This document shows positions 8,469-18,081 of a stretch of DNA of 64,000 nt, piece after piece. The stretch spans positions 124,001 to 188,000 of the forward strand of contig NZ_CP107930.1 in NCBI RefSeq assembly GCF_036021035.1, read 5' to 3'. Source of the stretch: Kineococcus sp. NBC_00420. Lineage in GTDB: Bacteria; Actinomycetota; Actinomycetes; Actinomycetales; Kineococcaceae. Every line of letters begins with the position of its first letter. The first letter of the stretch is position 1. The translations under genes were made by a program, and so were the position numbers. The notes below the pieces were generated by a model. That model had not been told where the DNA came from. It ran no database searches and saw only the letters and a program-made list of their open reading frames with translations.

Positions 8469-10079
8469 TCAGAATCGGAAACGGTCGACCAGGACCTTCA
8501 ACTCTCCAGACATCCGAGCGAGTTCTCCCGCGTTGCGTTGCGACTGCGTCACCGCGTCCGTCGTCACACGAACCGACGCCGCGACACCACTGATGTTCGT
8601 CGCGATCTCCCCCACACCCCCAGCCGCCTCACTCACCGAACGGGACATCTCATTCGTGGTCGCGGTCTGCTCCTCCACCGCCGAGGCGATGGTCGTCTGG
8701 AAATCACTGATCCGGGCGATGGTCTCGGAGATGCTCCCGATCGCCGCCACCGCCCCGGCCGTGTCAGCCTGGATCGCCTCCACCCGCCGAGCGATGTCGT
8801 CCGTGGCCCGAGCGGTCTCCTGCGCCAACTCCTTGACCTCTCCGGCCACCACCGCGAAGCCCTTACCGGACTCCCCCGCCCGGGCGGCTTCGATGGTGGC
8901 GTTCAACGCCAGCAGGTTCGTCTGCTCGGCGATGGAGGTGATTGCCTTGACCACATCACTGATCTCGCGGCTGGATGCCCCCAGCTTGGTCATCGTCACG
9001 GTGGTCGACTCCGCCTCGGCGACAGCCTGCGCCGCGACGGCGGCGGCCTCAGCGGCGTTGGAGGCGATCTCCCGGATGCTGATCTCCATCTCACCGCCAC
9101 CGGCCGCAGCGGTCTGGACACTGGTGGCCACATCGTTGGCCGATCTCGTCACCACCGCGGCCTGAGCTGCGGACTCATCGGCGGAACGGGAGATGGCCAC
9201 CGACGTCGAGGACAACTCCGTCGCAGCCTGAGACAGTTGATCAGAGCTGAGTCCCACACCCTGCAACGTCTGGCGCAGCGAGACCAGGGCGTCGTGCAGC
9301 GCGGACGCCATCTGTCCCACCTCATCGCGACTGCTCACCGCCGGGTCCTGGGTCAGATCCCCCTCGCGCAGAGCGCCCAGGACACGCCCGACTTCGCGGA
9401 CGGGCCGGGTGATGCCACGGGCCACCAGTACCCCCACCCCCAGGGATCCCAGGGCACCGGCGAGTGCGATCAGCAGTACCAGCAGACGGCCCTGGGCATA
9501 GGCGTCCTGGGTCGCAGCCAAGGCGGCGTCGGCGGCGGTAGCGTTGGTCTCCTGCAGGGCGCCCAGACTCTTCTGCATTGCCTCCCACGCCGGGACCACG
9601 TCGGAGACGTAGTAGGCCCCTGCCCCCGCGGTGTCACCGCTGGTTGCCCGCTGCACGAGCTGGTCCTGAGCGTTCTTCCACGTCGTCCACTGCTGGCTCA
9701 AGGTCGCCAATGCCGCCTGCTGAGCCTTCGGGGCTTGTGCCTGAACAGCGTTCAGCAGGGCATCGACAGCGGCGGCGTCATCGCGGTAGGCCTTGGTGAA
9801 CGTCGGATCCTGGCTCAGACCCGGCACCCAAGCGATCAGGGTGGCATCAAAGCGGGCCTGAGAGGTCAACTGCTGGAACTTCCCCGCGCTCTGCAGCGCG
9901 ACACCCACCTGGTGCAGGGCCACAGCATGGTCACGCTCGGAGTCCAGCTCTCGCAACGCGATGCCCGCAACGGCGCCAGTGGCGACCAGTCCTACCAGTA
10001 CGGAGGAAGCGATCCGGACTGCTACCGGTCGATCAGCGAAACGGCGCCGGCCAGTAGGGCGGGGGGCAGGATTGCTCAT
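8469..10079 (-). CDS. Methyl-accepting chemotaxis protein
   Basis: A 536-residue receptor built like the one at 5959-7557. Membrane segment 1 is near residues 20-45 ([20 protein letters not shown]), then a helical sensor of about 150 residues. Membrane segment 2 ([20 protein letters not shown]) follows, then HAMP and a signalling domain with the tip [20 protein letters not shown] and the [20 protein letters not shown] run. The sensor regions of the two receptors differ, so they probably detect different signals. The ligand is unknown. Confidence 0.95.
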   Translation of the reverse strand: MSNPAPRPTGRRRFADRPVAVRIASSVLVGLVATGAVAGIALRELDSERDHAVALHQVGVALQSAGKFQQLTSQARFDATLIAWVPGLSQDPTFTKAYRDDAAAVDALLNAVQAQAPKAQQAALATLSQQWTTWKNAQDQLVQRATSGDTAGAGAYYVSDVVPAWEAMQKSLGALQETNATAADAALAATQDAYAQGRLLVLLIALAGALGSLGVGVLVARGITRPVREVGRVLGALREGDLTQDPAVSSRDEVGQMASALHDALVSLRQTLQGVGLSSDQLSQAATELSSTSVAISRSADESAAQAAVVTRSANDVATSVQTAAAGGGEMEISIREIASNAAEAAAVAAQAVAEAESTTVTMTKLGASSREISDVVKAITSIAEQTNLLALNATIEAARAGESGKGFAVVAGEVKELAQETARATDDIARRVEAIQADTAGAVAAIGSISETIARISDFQTTIASAVEEQTATTNEMSRSVSEAAGGVGEIATNISGVAASVRVTTDAVTQSQRNAGELARMSGELKVLVDRFRF

Positions 10080-10223
10080 TGCTGCTCCATCGGCGCCTCA
10101 CCCGCGCTCCTTGAGCATGAAGCATCCGTGGCCCGTAGCGAGTAGGTCGCGGACACGACAGGACCAGGACCAGGCCTCTGTTTTCTTGATTGCGACCTAC
10201 ACATCAGTGAGGAGAGCTTCTAG

Positions 10224-11599
10224 TACTGCAACGGCACTTGTGGTAGAAGATGGTGTCGTGGTGGTGGATACGGCGCTGACCGAGTTGGACCGGCTGCACG
10301 AGCGGATCGCATCGCGCTTCGCGCGGGCGGAGCCGCGGGCGCGGGTGCGCGCCTACGTCGCCGGGTTGGCGGCCGGGCTGGAGCGCAAGAACGGGTGGAC
10401 GCTGGCCGAGCAGGCGGGCGAGGTGTCACCCGACGGAATGCAGCGACTGCTGCGCAAGGCCGACTGGGACGTCGACGGGGTCCGGGACGATGTTCGCGAC
10501 TACATCGTCGAGCACCTCGGCGCCGCTGACGGGGTGCTCATCGTCGACGAGACCGGCTTCCTCAAGAAGGGGCTGCGTTCGGCGGGGGTGCAGCGGCAGT
10601 ACTCCGGGACCGCGGGGCGGATCGAGAACTCCCAGATCGGCACCTTCCTGGCCTACGCCTCCTCGCGCGGGCACGCGTTGATCGACCGGGAGCTTTACCT
10701 GCCGAAATCGTGGACCGAAGACCGTGACCGTTGCCGCGCCGCCGGTATCCCCGACGACGTCGACTTTGCTACCAAGACGGTGCAGGCGCGGGCGATGATC
10801 GCCCGCGCTGTGGCCGCCGATGTTCCGTTCGCCTGGGTCACCGCCGATGAGGTGTACGGGCAGGACACTGATCTGCGTCTGTGGCTGGAAGCCCAGGACG
10901 TTGCGCACGTGTTGTCCTGCAAGAGCACGCAGACGGTCATCACCGCTGAGGCGACGTGGCGTCGGGTAGCGGAACTCGTCGATGAACTGCCGGCGCGGTC
11001 ATGGCGCAGCTACAGCACCGGCTCCGGCGCGCACGGGGAACGCATTAGTGAGTGGGCTCGGATTCCGATCCGTGTCGCCTGGCGAGGCGGACGCGGGCAT
11101 TGGCTACTGGCCAGGCGCTCGATCGCCTCCGGGGAGCTGGCCTACTACATCTGCTTCGGTCCCCGCACTACGAGCTTGGCGGACCTGGCCCGGGTCGCCG
11201 GCTCACGCTGGCGGATCGAGGAGTGTTTTCAGCAGGCCAAGAACGAGGCCGGTTTGGATCACTATCAGGTGCGTGACTACCGGGCCTGGTACGCGCACAT
11301 CACCCTGTCGATGCTGACTCTGGCCTGGTTGTCGGCGACACGATCCAGCTTGGTCAGTACTCCTGAAAAGGGGGGCCTCGAGCCGGTTGGCGGCGCCTGA
11401 ACTGCAGTTTCGCAGCTGGACTGATCGACTACACGGTGCCCGAGATTCGCCGCCTGCTGGCTAAACTCGTGTTCACCGTTGAGCACAGCGCCGAGCACGT
11501 CTGGCGGTGGTCGACCTGGCGGCGCCGGCGCCAGCACCAAGCACGCACCTGCCACTATCGACGCCACGGACACATCCTACCGTAAGTGCCGTTGCAGTA
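10224..11599 (+). mobile_element. IS701-family insertion sequence
   Basis: The ends are inverted repeats: TACTGCAACGGCACTT at 10224 and its reverse complement ending at 11599. Flanking tetranucleotides are CTAG (10220-10223) and CTAA (11600-11603). Both fit the YTAR target of IS701 members, although they are not identical. The 1376-bp element holds a single transposase reading frame that is broken near its 3' end. Confidence 0.85.
10258..11585 (+). pseudogene. IS701-family transposase with frameshift near the 3' end
   Basis: The main frame (GTG starts at 10240, 10258, 10261 or 10264) runs to 11400. It carries the DDE core: IVDETGFLKKG, TADEVYGQD and SRWRIEECFQQAKNEAGLDH. After AWLSATRSSLVSTPEKGG it loses family likeness and stops. 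The expected C-terminus (LIDYTVPEIRRLLAKLVF, ending HGHILP and a stop at 11583) continues one frame back. The switch falls at or just after a run of AAAAGGGGGG near 11367-11376. Either a one-base indel has inactivated the gene, or -1 slippage at the G-run makes the full protein. IS701 members normally have one ORF, so mutation is the simpler reading. Confidence 0.8.
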
Positions 11600-11628
11600 C
11601 TAAGCGGTGCGTGTCCGTTGAGCTGTGC

Positions 11629-11934
11629 TCAGGCTGCACAGTCACCGCAGATCAGCGGGCCGCTACTGGTGGTGTGCAGCTGACTGCGGTGCACGACCAG
11701 GAAACAGCTGGTGCAGGTGAACTCATCCAGCTGAGCCGGCAACACCCGCACCGTCAGCTCTTCCTCGGACAGGTCCGCGCCGGGCAACTCAAACGACTCC
11801 GCCGTTTCGTTCTCGTCCTCGTCGACACGCCAGGATCCGGTGGAGGTCGCGCGGTGCTGCTGCAGCTCCTCCAAGGACTCGTTGCCCTCCTCGTCGTCGT
11901 TGTTCTTGCGGGGTGCGTCGTAGTCGGTCGCCAT
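11629..11934 (-). CDS. DUF4193 family protein
   Basis: A 101-residue protein starting at the Met of MATDYDAPRKNNDDEEGNES. The upstream extension of the frame is arginine-rich and unlike the family. The acidic middle and the C-terminal strand ELPGADLSEEELTVRVLPAQ lead to a zinc-ribbon-like CTSC...CGDC pair. This layout is typical of DUF4193, a small actinobacterial family of unknown role usually coded on the chromosome. The gene starts 306 bp beyond the right end of the IS701 element and reads toward it. Confidence 0.9.
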   Translation of the reverse strand: MATDYDAPRKNNDDEEGNESLEELQQHRATSTGSWRVDEDENETAESFELPGADLSEEELTVRVLPAQLDEFTCTSCFLVVHRSQLHTTSSGPLICGDCAA

Positions 11935-12881
11935 CTCGCTACCTCTTCCGTGCTCTGTCCATCGTTTGCTCTGTCCGTCGTTCGGTGCTCGCGCATCATG
12001 GCGCCTGCGAGGCAACGAACTCGACCTGAACGCGTCGAACGCCGCGCTGCGGCGATCCCCCTGCCTAATGGGACCGCCAGGGTGGGCTGAGGCCAGCCTG
12101 GGCACTGACCGCTCAACCGCTCCTCACTCCCACCACGAAAAGCAGGGAAGCGATGTAACAGAAGTGACGGCTGAGGCGATAGACGGTCGAGACGCTGCCT
12201 CCACCGCAACCGGGGGGATGCCGGAGATAGCGACTCGACCCGATGCCTGGCCCTGTTTGTCGTGGGCCAGTGCAGGGATCATCTCGTGCAGGTCAGCGGA
12301 TCGGCCCCGTTCGGGGATGCATCCGACCGCCCGAGCTGGTTGCCTCGATGCATCGGGGGTTGATGGCCGGGCGCGAGGGGATGCGCCCGGCCATCGGCAT
12401 CTGCACCGTCCTCATCTGCACCGTCCTTATCTGCAGCGCCGTCTTCCCCACGTCCCACGCTTCATCCGAAGCTTGCGTCAGCGACTTCAGCGACTTCAGC
12501 GTGCCCAAGGCCTCGGGATGGGATCGACTAGCTGCTACCTGCGCTGTCCCCCCGGAGCGGGTGAGGGCTGGTCGTGTCCCCCTATAGCGCACGACCAGCC
12601 CCCGGGCGCACCCCTCTCTGTCAATGTGGAGTGAGACGGCAGCCAGCGATGGTCAGTGCGCGCGCAGCACTCGATCATCCCGCGGTACGGGCGAGGCGGC
12701 CGTCGACGACTCCACGCTCTTGTTGAGGGAGCGCAAGCTCGATCAAGTCGAATATTTCGAGATGCTTCACAGCTTTGCCCCAAGGGCAGGCTCGCTGGGA
12801 TCACTACGGCTGGACCTGTCTGATCCGTCCGACAGCACCGATCGCCGCTCGTAGCCCCTGGGTTCGTGTTAAGACACCCGA
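11935..12881. other. Intergenic region, no supported gene
   Basis: This 947-bp gap separates the DUF4193 gene from the second GGDEF-EAL gene. Open frames exist on both strands but none shows family motifs, a clear ribosome site or plausible composition. It holds a tandem ATCTGCACCGTCCT duplication near 12400-12430, a strong hairpin at 12565-12601, and a weak repeat-like CGATCATCCCGCGGTACGG near 12670. Confidence 0.6.
12565..12601. terminator. Perfect 12-bp stem-loop, possible terminator or RNA structure
   Basis: GGGCTGGTCGTG at 12565-12576 pairs perfectly with CACGACCAGCCC at 12590-12601 around a 13-nt loop that contains CCCCCTATAG. No T-run follows on either strand. It stands alone in the gap, about 280 bp upstream of the GGDEF-EAL gene, so it may be a terminator, a regulatory RNA structure or a protein site. 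Confidence 0.45.
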
Positions 12882-15395
12882 ATGACCGAAAGGGTGAACC
12901 TTCGACGGATCACTCACTGCCGCCCCGCAGTACGCCGAGGCAACAACGTGTTCTCCTTACACCGAGCCGGTGCCCCCACGTCGTCACAGCAGTGGCGTCC
13001 ACGGCGGCCGACGCTGCCACGGACCGCCATCCTCCTGCTACTGATCTCAGTAATTGGTCTGCTGCTCGTCACGTTCCACGGTAGCTACAACGGTGACGGA
13101 GCCAATCCGTGGCCGGCGCTCACGTTCGGGTTCTCCTGCACCGCCGTAGCCGCTACCTGGTGGATCCTGACCTGGCGGGCGCGGCGATCCACCGCCGAAC
13201 GCATCGTCTGGCGCATGTTCAGCCTTGCATGCCTGCTCTACGGCGTCGGCGCGGTCACCACCGTCGCCTTCATGCTCATCCCCGCGACCACAGCACTGGT
13301 CGATGTGCCCGCAGCCGCCTGCGCCGCGATTACCTTCCCGCTGGCCTACCGGGCCCTGGTGCGTTGGAGCCGCCACGGCGCCGGGGTAGACGCCGACGAC
13401 CTGCTCAACGGCACCAGCTCGGTCCTCGTGGTGATCGCCGTCCTGGGCAGTGTCCTGGTCTGGACGCAGCAGCCCTTCGCCGGGTCTCCGGTCATCGAAG
13501 GCCTGGCGGGCGGTTCACCAGCAGGTCCCGCGGGGCGACTGCTGCTGACTTCACTGAACTGGCACGTACAGCTACTCATCGTCCAAGACGCCGCCGTCCT
13601 CGTCCTCGTCACGGCAGCCCTGACCGCCGCCTTCTCCGGGCGCCTGTATCGCGACCCGCGACTATGGCTGGTCACTGCCGCCTACGCCCTGGCCGGCGCC
13701 GGTGGTGCAGCCGCACTGCTCGATGGTGGAACACGACCAATGTGGACGATCCAGGTATGGGCCCTCGGCCTGCTGGCCTTCTCGAGTGCGGCTCTGCTGC
13801 CGGTGCGCTTCGTGCCTACCCAGTCCTCAGACCCGGTGAAGTCCACCGTCGGGTCCTTCGTCATCGTCCTCGCCGGCCTCGGCATCGCCGTGGCCGTCGT
13901 GGCCACCGGCGCACCAGGAATACTCGCCGTGTGCGGACTCGCCGGCGTCCTCGGCTCCAGTATCCGCCTGCTGGTGAACTTGACGGAGCTGGCCCAGCTG
14001 GCTATTAGCCGCAGGGAAGCCCTGACCGACGACATGACTGGCATCGCCAACCGTCGTGCCATCCTGCGTCACCTGGATCGCCTCCTGCATCAGCGCAGCA
14101 GGGCTGTACTCGCGGGTGAGCGCAAGACTGCGGGCCGGGGAGTGCAGGTGGTGGTCTTCGACCTCGACCACTTCAAGGACGTCAACGACAGCCTTGGTCA
14201 CAGCGCTGGAGACGACCTCCTCTGCATGGTCACCCAACGCATCCAACCGGCCCTACCGGCATCAGCGGTTTTTGGCCGCCTCGGCGGTGACGAGTTCGCC
14301 ATCATCAGCGACGACGGGCCCCACGGCGAGAAAGTCCTCAGTACGCTCGAGCACGCCTTACGCGAACCGTTTCCCCTCACTGGGATGAGCGTGCACGTCG
14401 ACCTCAGCATCGGCCGCGCCACCTGGTCTGTACCCAATATCGGCAGTACACCGATCGCCACCTCACAGAACGCCCCGACCGAGAACCTCGACGCCGCAGC
14501 ATTGCTGCGCCGAGCCGACATCGCTATGTACGACGCAAAACGCAACGACCTACGTACGGTGACCTTCGACCCCATCCGACACGGCCAGCCACAAGATCTG
14601 CTCTCCATGGTCGCCGAACTGCGCCGCGCCATCACCGCCGGGCAACTGCGCGTGCACTACCAACCCCAACTGCACACCAGCACCGGCGAGCTCGCCGGAG
14701 TCGAAGCCCTTGTCCGATGGCAGCACCCAGTCCTGGGCCTGCTCATGCCCGCACAATTCCTACCCCTCGCCGAGTCTCACGCCCTTATGGACGCCATTAC
14801 CCGCGAAGTCTTACATCAGGCCGTCGCCCAGCAGGCCGCTTGGCGCCGCTCCGGGCTGACCGTGCGTGTCTCAGTGAACCTTGCCGCCGGGACGCTACTG
14901 GACGCCTCCCTGCCCACAACCGTCCACGCCCTGCTCAGCGAACACGACCTGCCGGCCACGTCACTGGTGCTGGAAGTCACCGAAACCGCACTGCTGCGTG
15001 AACCCGATCGCAGCCTTGCCGTCGTCGAAGCTCTGCGTGCCCTCGGCGCGCAGGTCAGCATCGACGACTTCGGCACCGGCTACTCCTCCCTCACTCAACT
15101 GCGCCAACTACCCGTCAGTGAGCTAAAGCTGGACCGTTCCTTCACCCTCGACCTGCTCGCCGACCCCCGGGCCGCCGCAATCGTGGCCAACACCATCACT
15201 CTGGCCCACGACCTGGGCTTGCGCGTCGTGGCCGAAGGCGTCGAAGACGAAGCCACGTTGACTGCCCTGACGAAATTGGCCTGCGACGAAACCCAGGGCT
15301 ACCTCCACGCCAAACCATTGCCTGCCGACGACTTTGACCGCTGGCTGAGCCGACAGTCACCCCGCCTCCCCCGCCAGGTGCGTACAGACGCCTGA
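12882..15395 (+). CDS. Membrane GGDEF-EAL c-di-GMP turnover protein
   Basis: 837 residues. About eight membrane segments fill the first 330 residues (for example TAILLLLISVIGLLLVTFHG). The GGDEF domain follows, with TDDMTGIANRRAI, FDLDHFKDVNDSLGHSAGDD and LGGDEFAIIS, then an EAL domain with GVEALVRWQHP, VSVNLAAGTL, LEVTETALL, IDDFGTGYSSLTQLRQLPVS and CDETQGYLHAKPL. Both catalytic motifs look intact. The layout matches the gene at 2332-4908, but the GHDA insertion is absent, which shows that insertion is not needed for the fold. It reads convergently with the glycoside operon. Confidence 0.92.
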   Translation: MTERVNLRRITHCRPAVRRGNNVFSLHRAGAPTSSQQWRPRRPTLPRTAILLLLISVIGLLLVTFHGSYNGDGANPWPALTFGFSCTAVAATWWILTWRARRSTAERIVWRMFSLACLLYGVGAVTTVAFMLIPATTALVDVPAAACAAITFPLAYRALVRWSRHGAGVDADDLLNGTSSVLVVIAVLGSVLVWTQQPFAGSPVIEGLAGGSPAGPAGRLLLTSLNWHVQLLIVQDAAVLVLVTAALTAAFSGRLYRDPRLWLVTAAYALAGAGGAAALLDGGTRPMWTIQVWALGLLAFSSAALLPVRFVPTQSSDPVKSTVGSFVIVLAGLGIAVAVVATGAPGILAVCGLAGVLGSSIRLLVNLTELAQLAISRREALTDDMTGIANRRAILRHLDRLLHQRSRAVLAGERKTAGRGVQVVVFDLDHFKDVNDSLGHSAGDDLLCMVTQRIQPALPASAVFGRLGGDEFAIISDDGPHGEKVLSTLEHALREPFPLTGMSVHVDLSIGRATWSVPNIGSTPIATSQNAPTENLDAAALLRRADIAMYDAKRNDLRTVTFDPIRHGQPQDLLSMVAELRRAITAGQLRVHYQPQLHTSTGELAGVEALVRWQHPVLGLLMPAQFLPLAESHALMDAITREVLHQAVAQQAAWRRSGLTVRVSVNLAAGTLLDASLPTTVHALLSEHDLPATSLVLEVTETALLREPDRSLAVVEALRALGAQVSIDDFGTGYSSLTQLRQLPVSELKLDRSFTLDLLADPRAAAIVANTITLAHDLGLRVVAEGVEDEATLTALTKLACDETQGYLHAKPLPADDFDRWLSRQSPRLPRQVRTDA

Positions 15396-15575
15396 ACCGG
15401 GCCCGCTGCTCATCTGGACGTCTCCAGGACCACGCGCGAACACGGCGAAGGCCGCACGGTCACGGCGCTTACCAAGACGGGGTCACTCAAGGACAGGCTC
15501 GGCTGGAGCTGGCTGTGGACGCCGCCAGGGATGAGCTGGAACTAGTAGCCGAAGCGCCCGCGCACTGGGCTGACG

Positions 15576-15600
15576 ACTTCACGGTCATCCCGCGGTGCGG
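15576..15600 (+). repeat. Dispersed repeat, box A copy
   Basis: GACTTCACGGTCATCCCGCG then GTGCG lies between the convergent ends of the GGDEF-EAL gene and the GH2 gene. It is the last clear copy before a gap of more than 20 kb. Confidence 0.85.
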
Positions 15601-15635
15601 AACATGGGACACACCACATGGCCATCATGGTCAAA

Positions 15636-18041
15636 TCACCCGACAGTCAGCTCGATCACCACGTCGTCCTCCCCTGGTGACGAAACCTGAACGGTTAGCA
15701 CTCCAATACCGCAGGGACGCACGACTGCTAGTGCCCTGCCGTCGAAGGTGCGCCACGTGGCATCGGCGAAGTGCTCGATGGTCTTCGGTCGTGCGCTGCA
15801 CACGCCTGCGAGGACGCCTGCACCTGCCACCGTAACGGTTACCTCGCGATCGTCGTTCATCACTAAGTTCCCAGATTCATCGCGTAGTTCGATGCTGACG
15901 AAACTCAGGTCCGCGTCGTCGGGAAGCAAGTCGGTGCGGTCGGCTACCGCGGTCAGCCGCGCCGCTCCCGCCGTCATCAGCGACGTCCGGCCGACGACGA
16001 CACCCCGACGGAGCGCAACCGCTTCAAGCCGTCCCGGCCCGTACGGAACGGTCACCTCGGCCAGCATAGGCCGCCTGGTACCGACCTCGGCACTCCCCAT
16101 CTCTCGCCCGTCGAGGAACAACCGCACCGTGTCGGCGTTCGCGTAGACCTCCACCGTCACGTCCACCTCCTCGAAACCCGACCACGTCCAGGACGAAACA
16201 GAATTACTCCAAGCCCACGGCGACTGCATGGAGATCTTGTCCCCGGTGTGCTCCGGTCGCTGCACCGCCAGGTAGGGCTCAAGGCGCAGTCCGTAGACGA
16301 TCTCCCGGTAGTAGGAGACAGGCCGCCGAAACCCGGTGATATCCAGGTCCCCGCACCAGGCAGTCAGGTAGGGGAACTCGCGTTCGAGACTAGCCACCGC
16401 GTCCGTCTGGGAGACGTAGGCCGTGGCCCCGATCCCGACCTCGCCCAAGTAGTCCCAGCCCGTCCACGTAAAGTCACCTATAACGTTCGGGTTGTCCAGC
16501 ACCATCGGCCACAACCGGCCGATCAACGACGGGAACGACTCCGAGCCGACGATGACCCGGTCGGGGTAGTCGACGGCGTCCTGCGCGTAGCGCGACTCTC
16601 CGTAGTTGATCCCCACCACGTCGAGGGCGGCGCTAGATTCTTCGATGCGCGCTGTCGCTGTCGCACTGGAGCTGACCGCGGCGAAGACGTTCCCATCAGC
16701 CATGGCCTCGTTGAGGCCACCGAGTTCTGCGGTAATGGCGGGTACTTCGTCGATGACGGCCAGCAGCGCGTTGACACCGTTGGTCACCGGGCGCGTCGGG
16801 TCGAGCGAGCGGACGTGGTCAGCCAAGCGACGAGCCCAGCGCGCGCCGTGCGGGGTACCGACCTCAACAATCTCGTTGCCGATCGAATACATGATCACGC
16901 TGGGGTGGTTCCGGTCCTTGGCCACCATCGAAGCCAGGTCCTCGGCCCACCACTGCGGAAACTCGGCCGCGTAGTCGTAGGGCGTCTTGAACCGGGTCCA
17001 CATGTCGAACGCCTCGTCCATCACCAGCATCCCCACACGGTCACAGGCGTCGAGCATGGCCCGGGACAACGGGTTGTGGGCGGCCCGGATCGCGTTGAAC
17101 CCGGCGGCCTTCAAAAGTTCGACGCGTCGCTCCTCGGCGCGGCCGGGTGCGGCCGCCCCGAGAGGTCCGTTGTCGTGGTGGACGCACGCGCCACGCAGCA
17201 GGACAGGCTCCCCGTTGACGCGAAGACCCTTGCGCGGGTCGACCGAGATCGTGCGGACACCGAAGGCGACGAGCCGTTCCGACTCGGCGCCGTCGAGGGA
17301 GACCCGCGCCCGGTACAGGTGCGGCTCATCGACCGACCACGGACGCGGCGCAGCCAGGTACAGGCGTTGCCGGACGGTGCCCGTCTCGCCCCCGGCCAAG
17401 GTCAGCGGTGTCAAGGTCGCCGCGGGCGATGCCCCGTCGGCGTCGCGAACCTCGACGGCGACCCGAACGGTCCGTGTCGCCACCTCAAGGTTCTGCACGG
17501 TGGTGCGCACCTCGACGACAGCCTGGTCCGGTTCGAGGTCGAGGGTCTCGATCACCACACCGTCGGCCACGATGCTAACGGGGTCCTCGATGTGGAGGGT
17601 CACCGGCCGGTGCAGTCCGCTCCCGGAATACCAGCGCGAATCTTCTCCGCTGCGGACCTCGATGCGCACCTCGTTATCCTGGCCGTAGCGCAGGTACGGA
17701 GTGAGGTCGACGAAGAAGCGCGCGTACCCGTCCGCATGGTTACCGGCGAATTCGTCGTTGAGGAACACCTGGGCGCGGCGGAAGGCCCCCTCCACCTCGA
17801 GGTGGGCGACCTTCCCGCGCCACTGCGACGGCACCACAAACCGTTTGGTGTAGCTGTAGGCACCTCTCGGGTGGTAAGCCGTCGCTCCGCCGCCCGGGGC
17901 CTGCGCGCTGCGTTCGGCATCGCGAAGAGCGTCGTGTGGCAGGTGCACTGGGATTCCGCTGTCGGTCCCGCCGGAGACGGCACTGAACGGCCCGGACGGT
18001 GTGCGACAAGTCCAGCCGGTGTTGAAGGCGGTTGCGGGCAT
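15636..18041 (-). CDS. Glycoside hydrolase family 2 (beta-galactosidase-like)
   Basis: 801 residues with the GH2 order: a sugar-binding jelly roll (about 1-155, containing GLHRPVTLHI), an Ig-like domain, a TIM barrel from about 270, then C-terminal Ig-like domains (WTWSGFEEVDVTVEVYANAD). The acid/base Glu390 sits in SIGNEI and the likely nucleophile Glu501 in VGSESF. No signal peptide is visible, so it should work in the cytoplasm on imported sugar. It is the last gene of the operon, 40 bp after the nucleoside-hydrolase-like gene. GH2 includes beta-galactosidases, glucuronidases and mannosidases. The exact sugar cannot be read from the sequence. Confidence 0.92.
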   Translation of the reverse strand: MPATAFNTGWTCRTPSGPFSAVSGGTDSGIPVHLPHDALRDAERSAQAPGGGATAYHPRGAYSYTKRFVVPSQWRGKVAHLEVEGAFRRAQVFLNDEFAGNHADGYARFFVDLTPYLRYGQDNEVRIEVRSGEDSRWYSGSGLHRPVTLHIEDPVSIVADGVVIETLDLEPDQAVVEVRTTVQNLEVATRTVRVAVEVRDADGASPAATLTPLTLAGGETGTVRQRLYLAAPRPWSVDEPHLYRARVSLDGAESERLVAFGVRTISVDPRKGLRVNGEPVLLRGACVHHDNGPLGAAAPGRAEERRVELLKAAGFNAIRAAHNPLSRAMLDACDRVGMLVMDEAFDMWTRFKTPYDYAAEFPQWWAEDLASMVAKDRNHPSVIMYSIGNEIVEVGTPHGARWARRLADHVRSLDPTRPVTNGVNALLAVIDEVPAITAELGGLNEAMADGNVFAAVSSSATATARIEESSAALDVVGINYGESRYAQDAVDYPDRVIVGSESFPSLIGRLWPMVLDNPNVIGDFTWTGWDYLGEVGIGATAYVSQTDAVASLEREFPYLTAWCGDLDITGFRRPVSYYREIVYGLRLEPYLAVQRPEHTGDKISMQSPWAWSNSVSSWTWSGFEEVDVTVEVYANADTVRLFLDGREMGSAEVGTRRPMLAEVTVPYGPGRLEAVALRRGVVVGRTSLMTAGAARLTAVADRTDLLPDDADLSFVSIELRDESGNLVMNDDREVTVTVAGAGVLAGVCSARPKTIEHFADATWRTFDGRALAVVRPCGIGVLTVQVSSPGEDDVVIELTVG

Positions 18042-18081
18042 GGGTAGTGCTTCTCCTAGCGGTGTGCGACGCGCCTGCGGG

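Noticed and set aside
8463-10145. Long plus-strand ORF of 560 residues
   Set aside because: Antisense shadow of the second chemotaxis receptor.
12243-12587. Plus-strand ORF in the 11.9-12.9 kb gap
   Set aside because: Lacks a ribosome site and any recognisable motif, and includes the hairpin arm.
16248-18047. Plus-strand ORF of 599 residues
   Set aside because: Antisense to the GH2 gene, which has full catalytic motifs.
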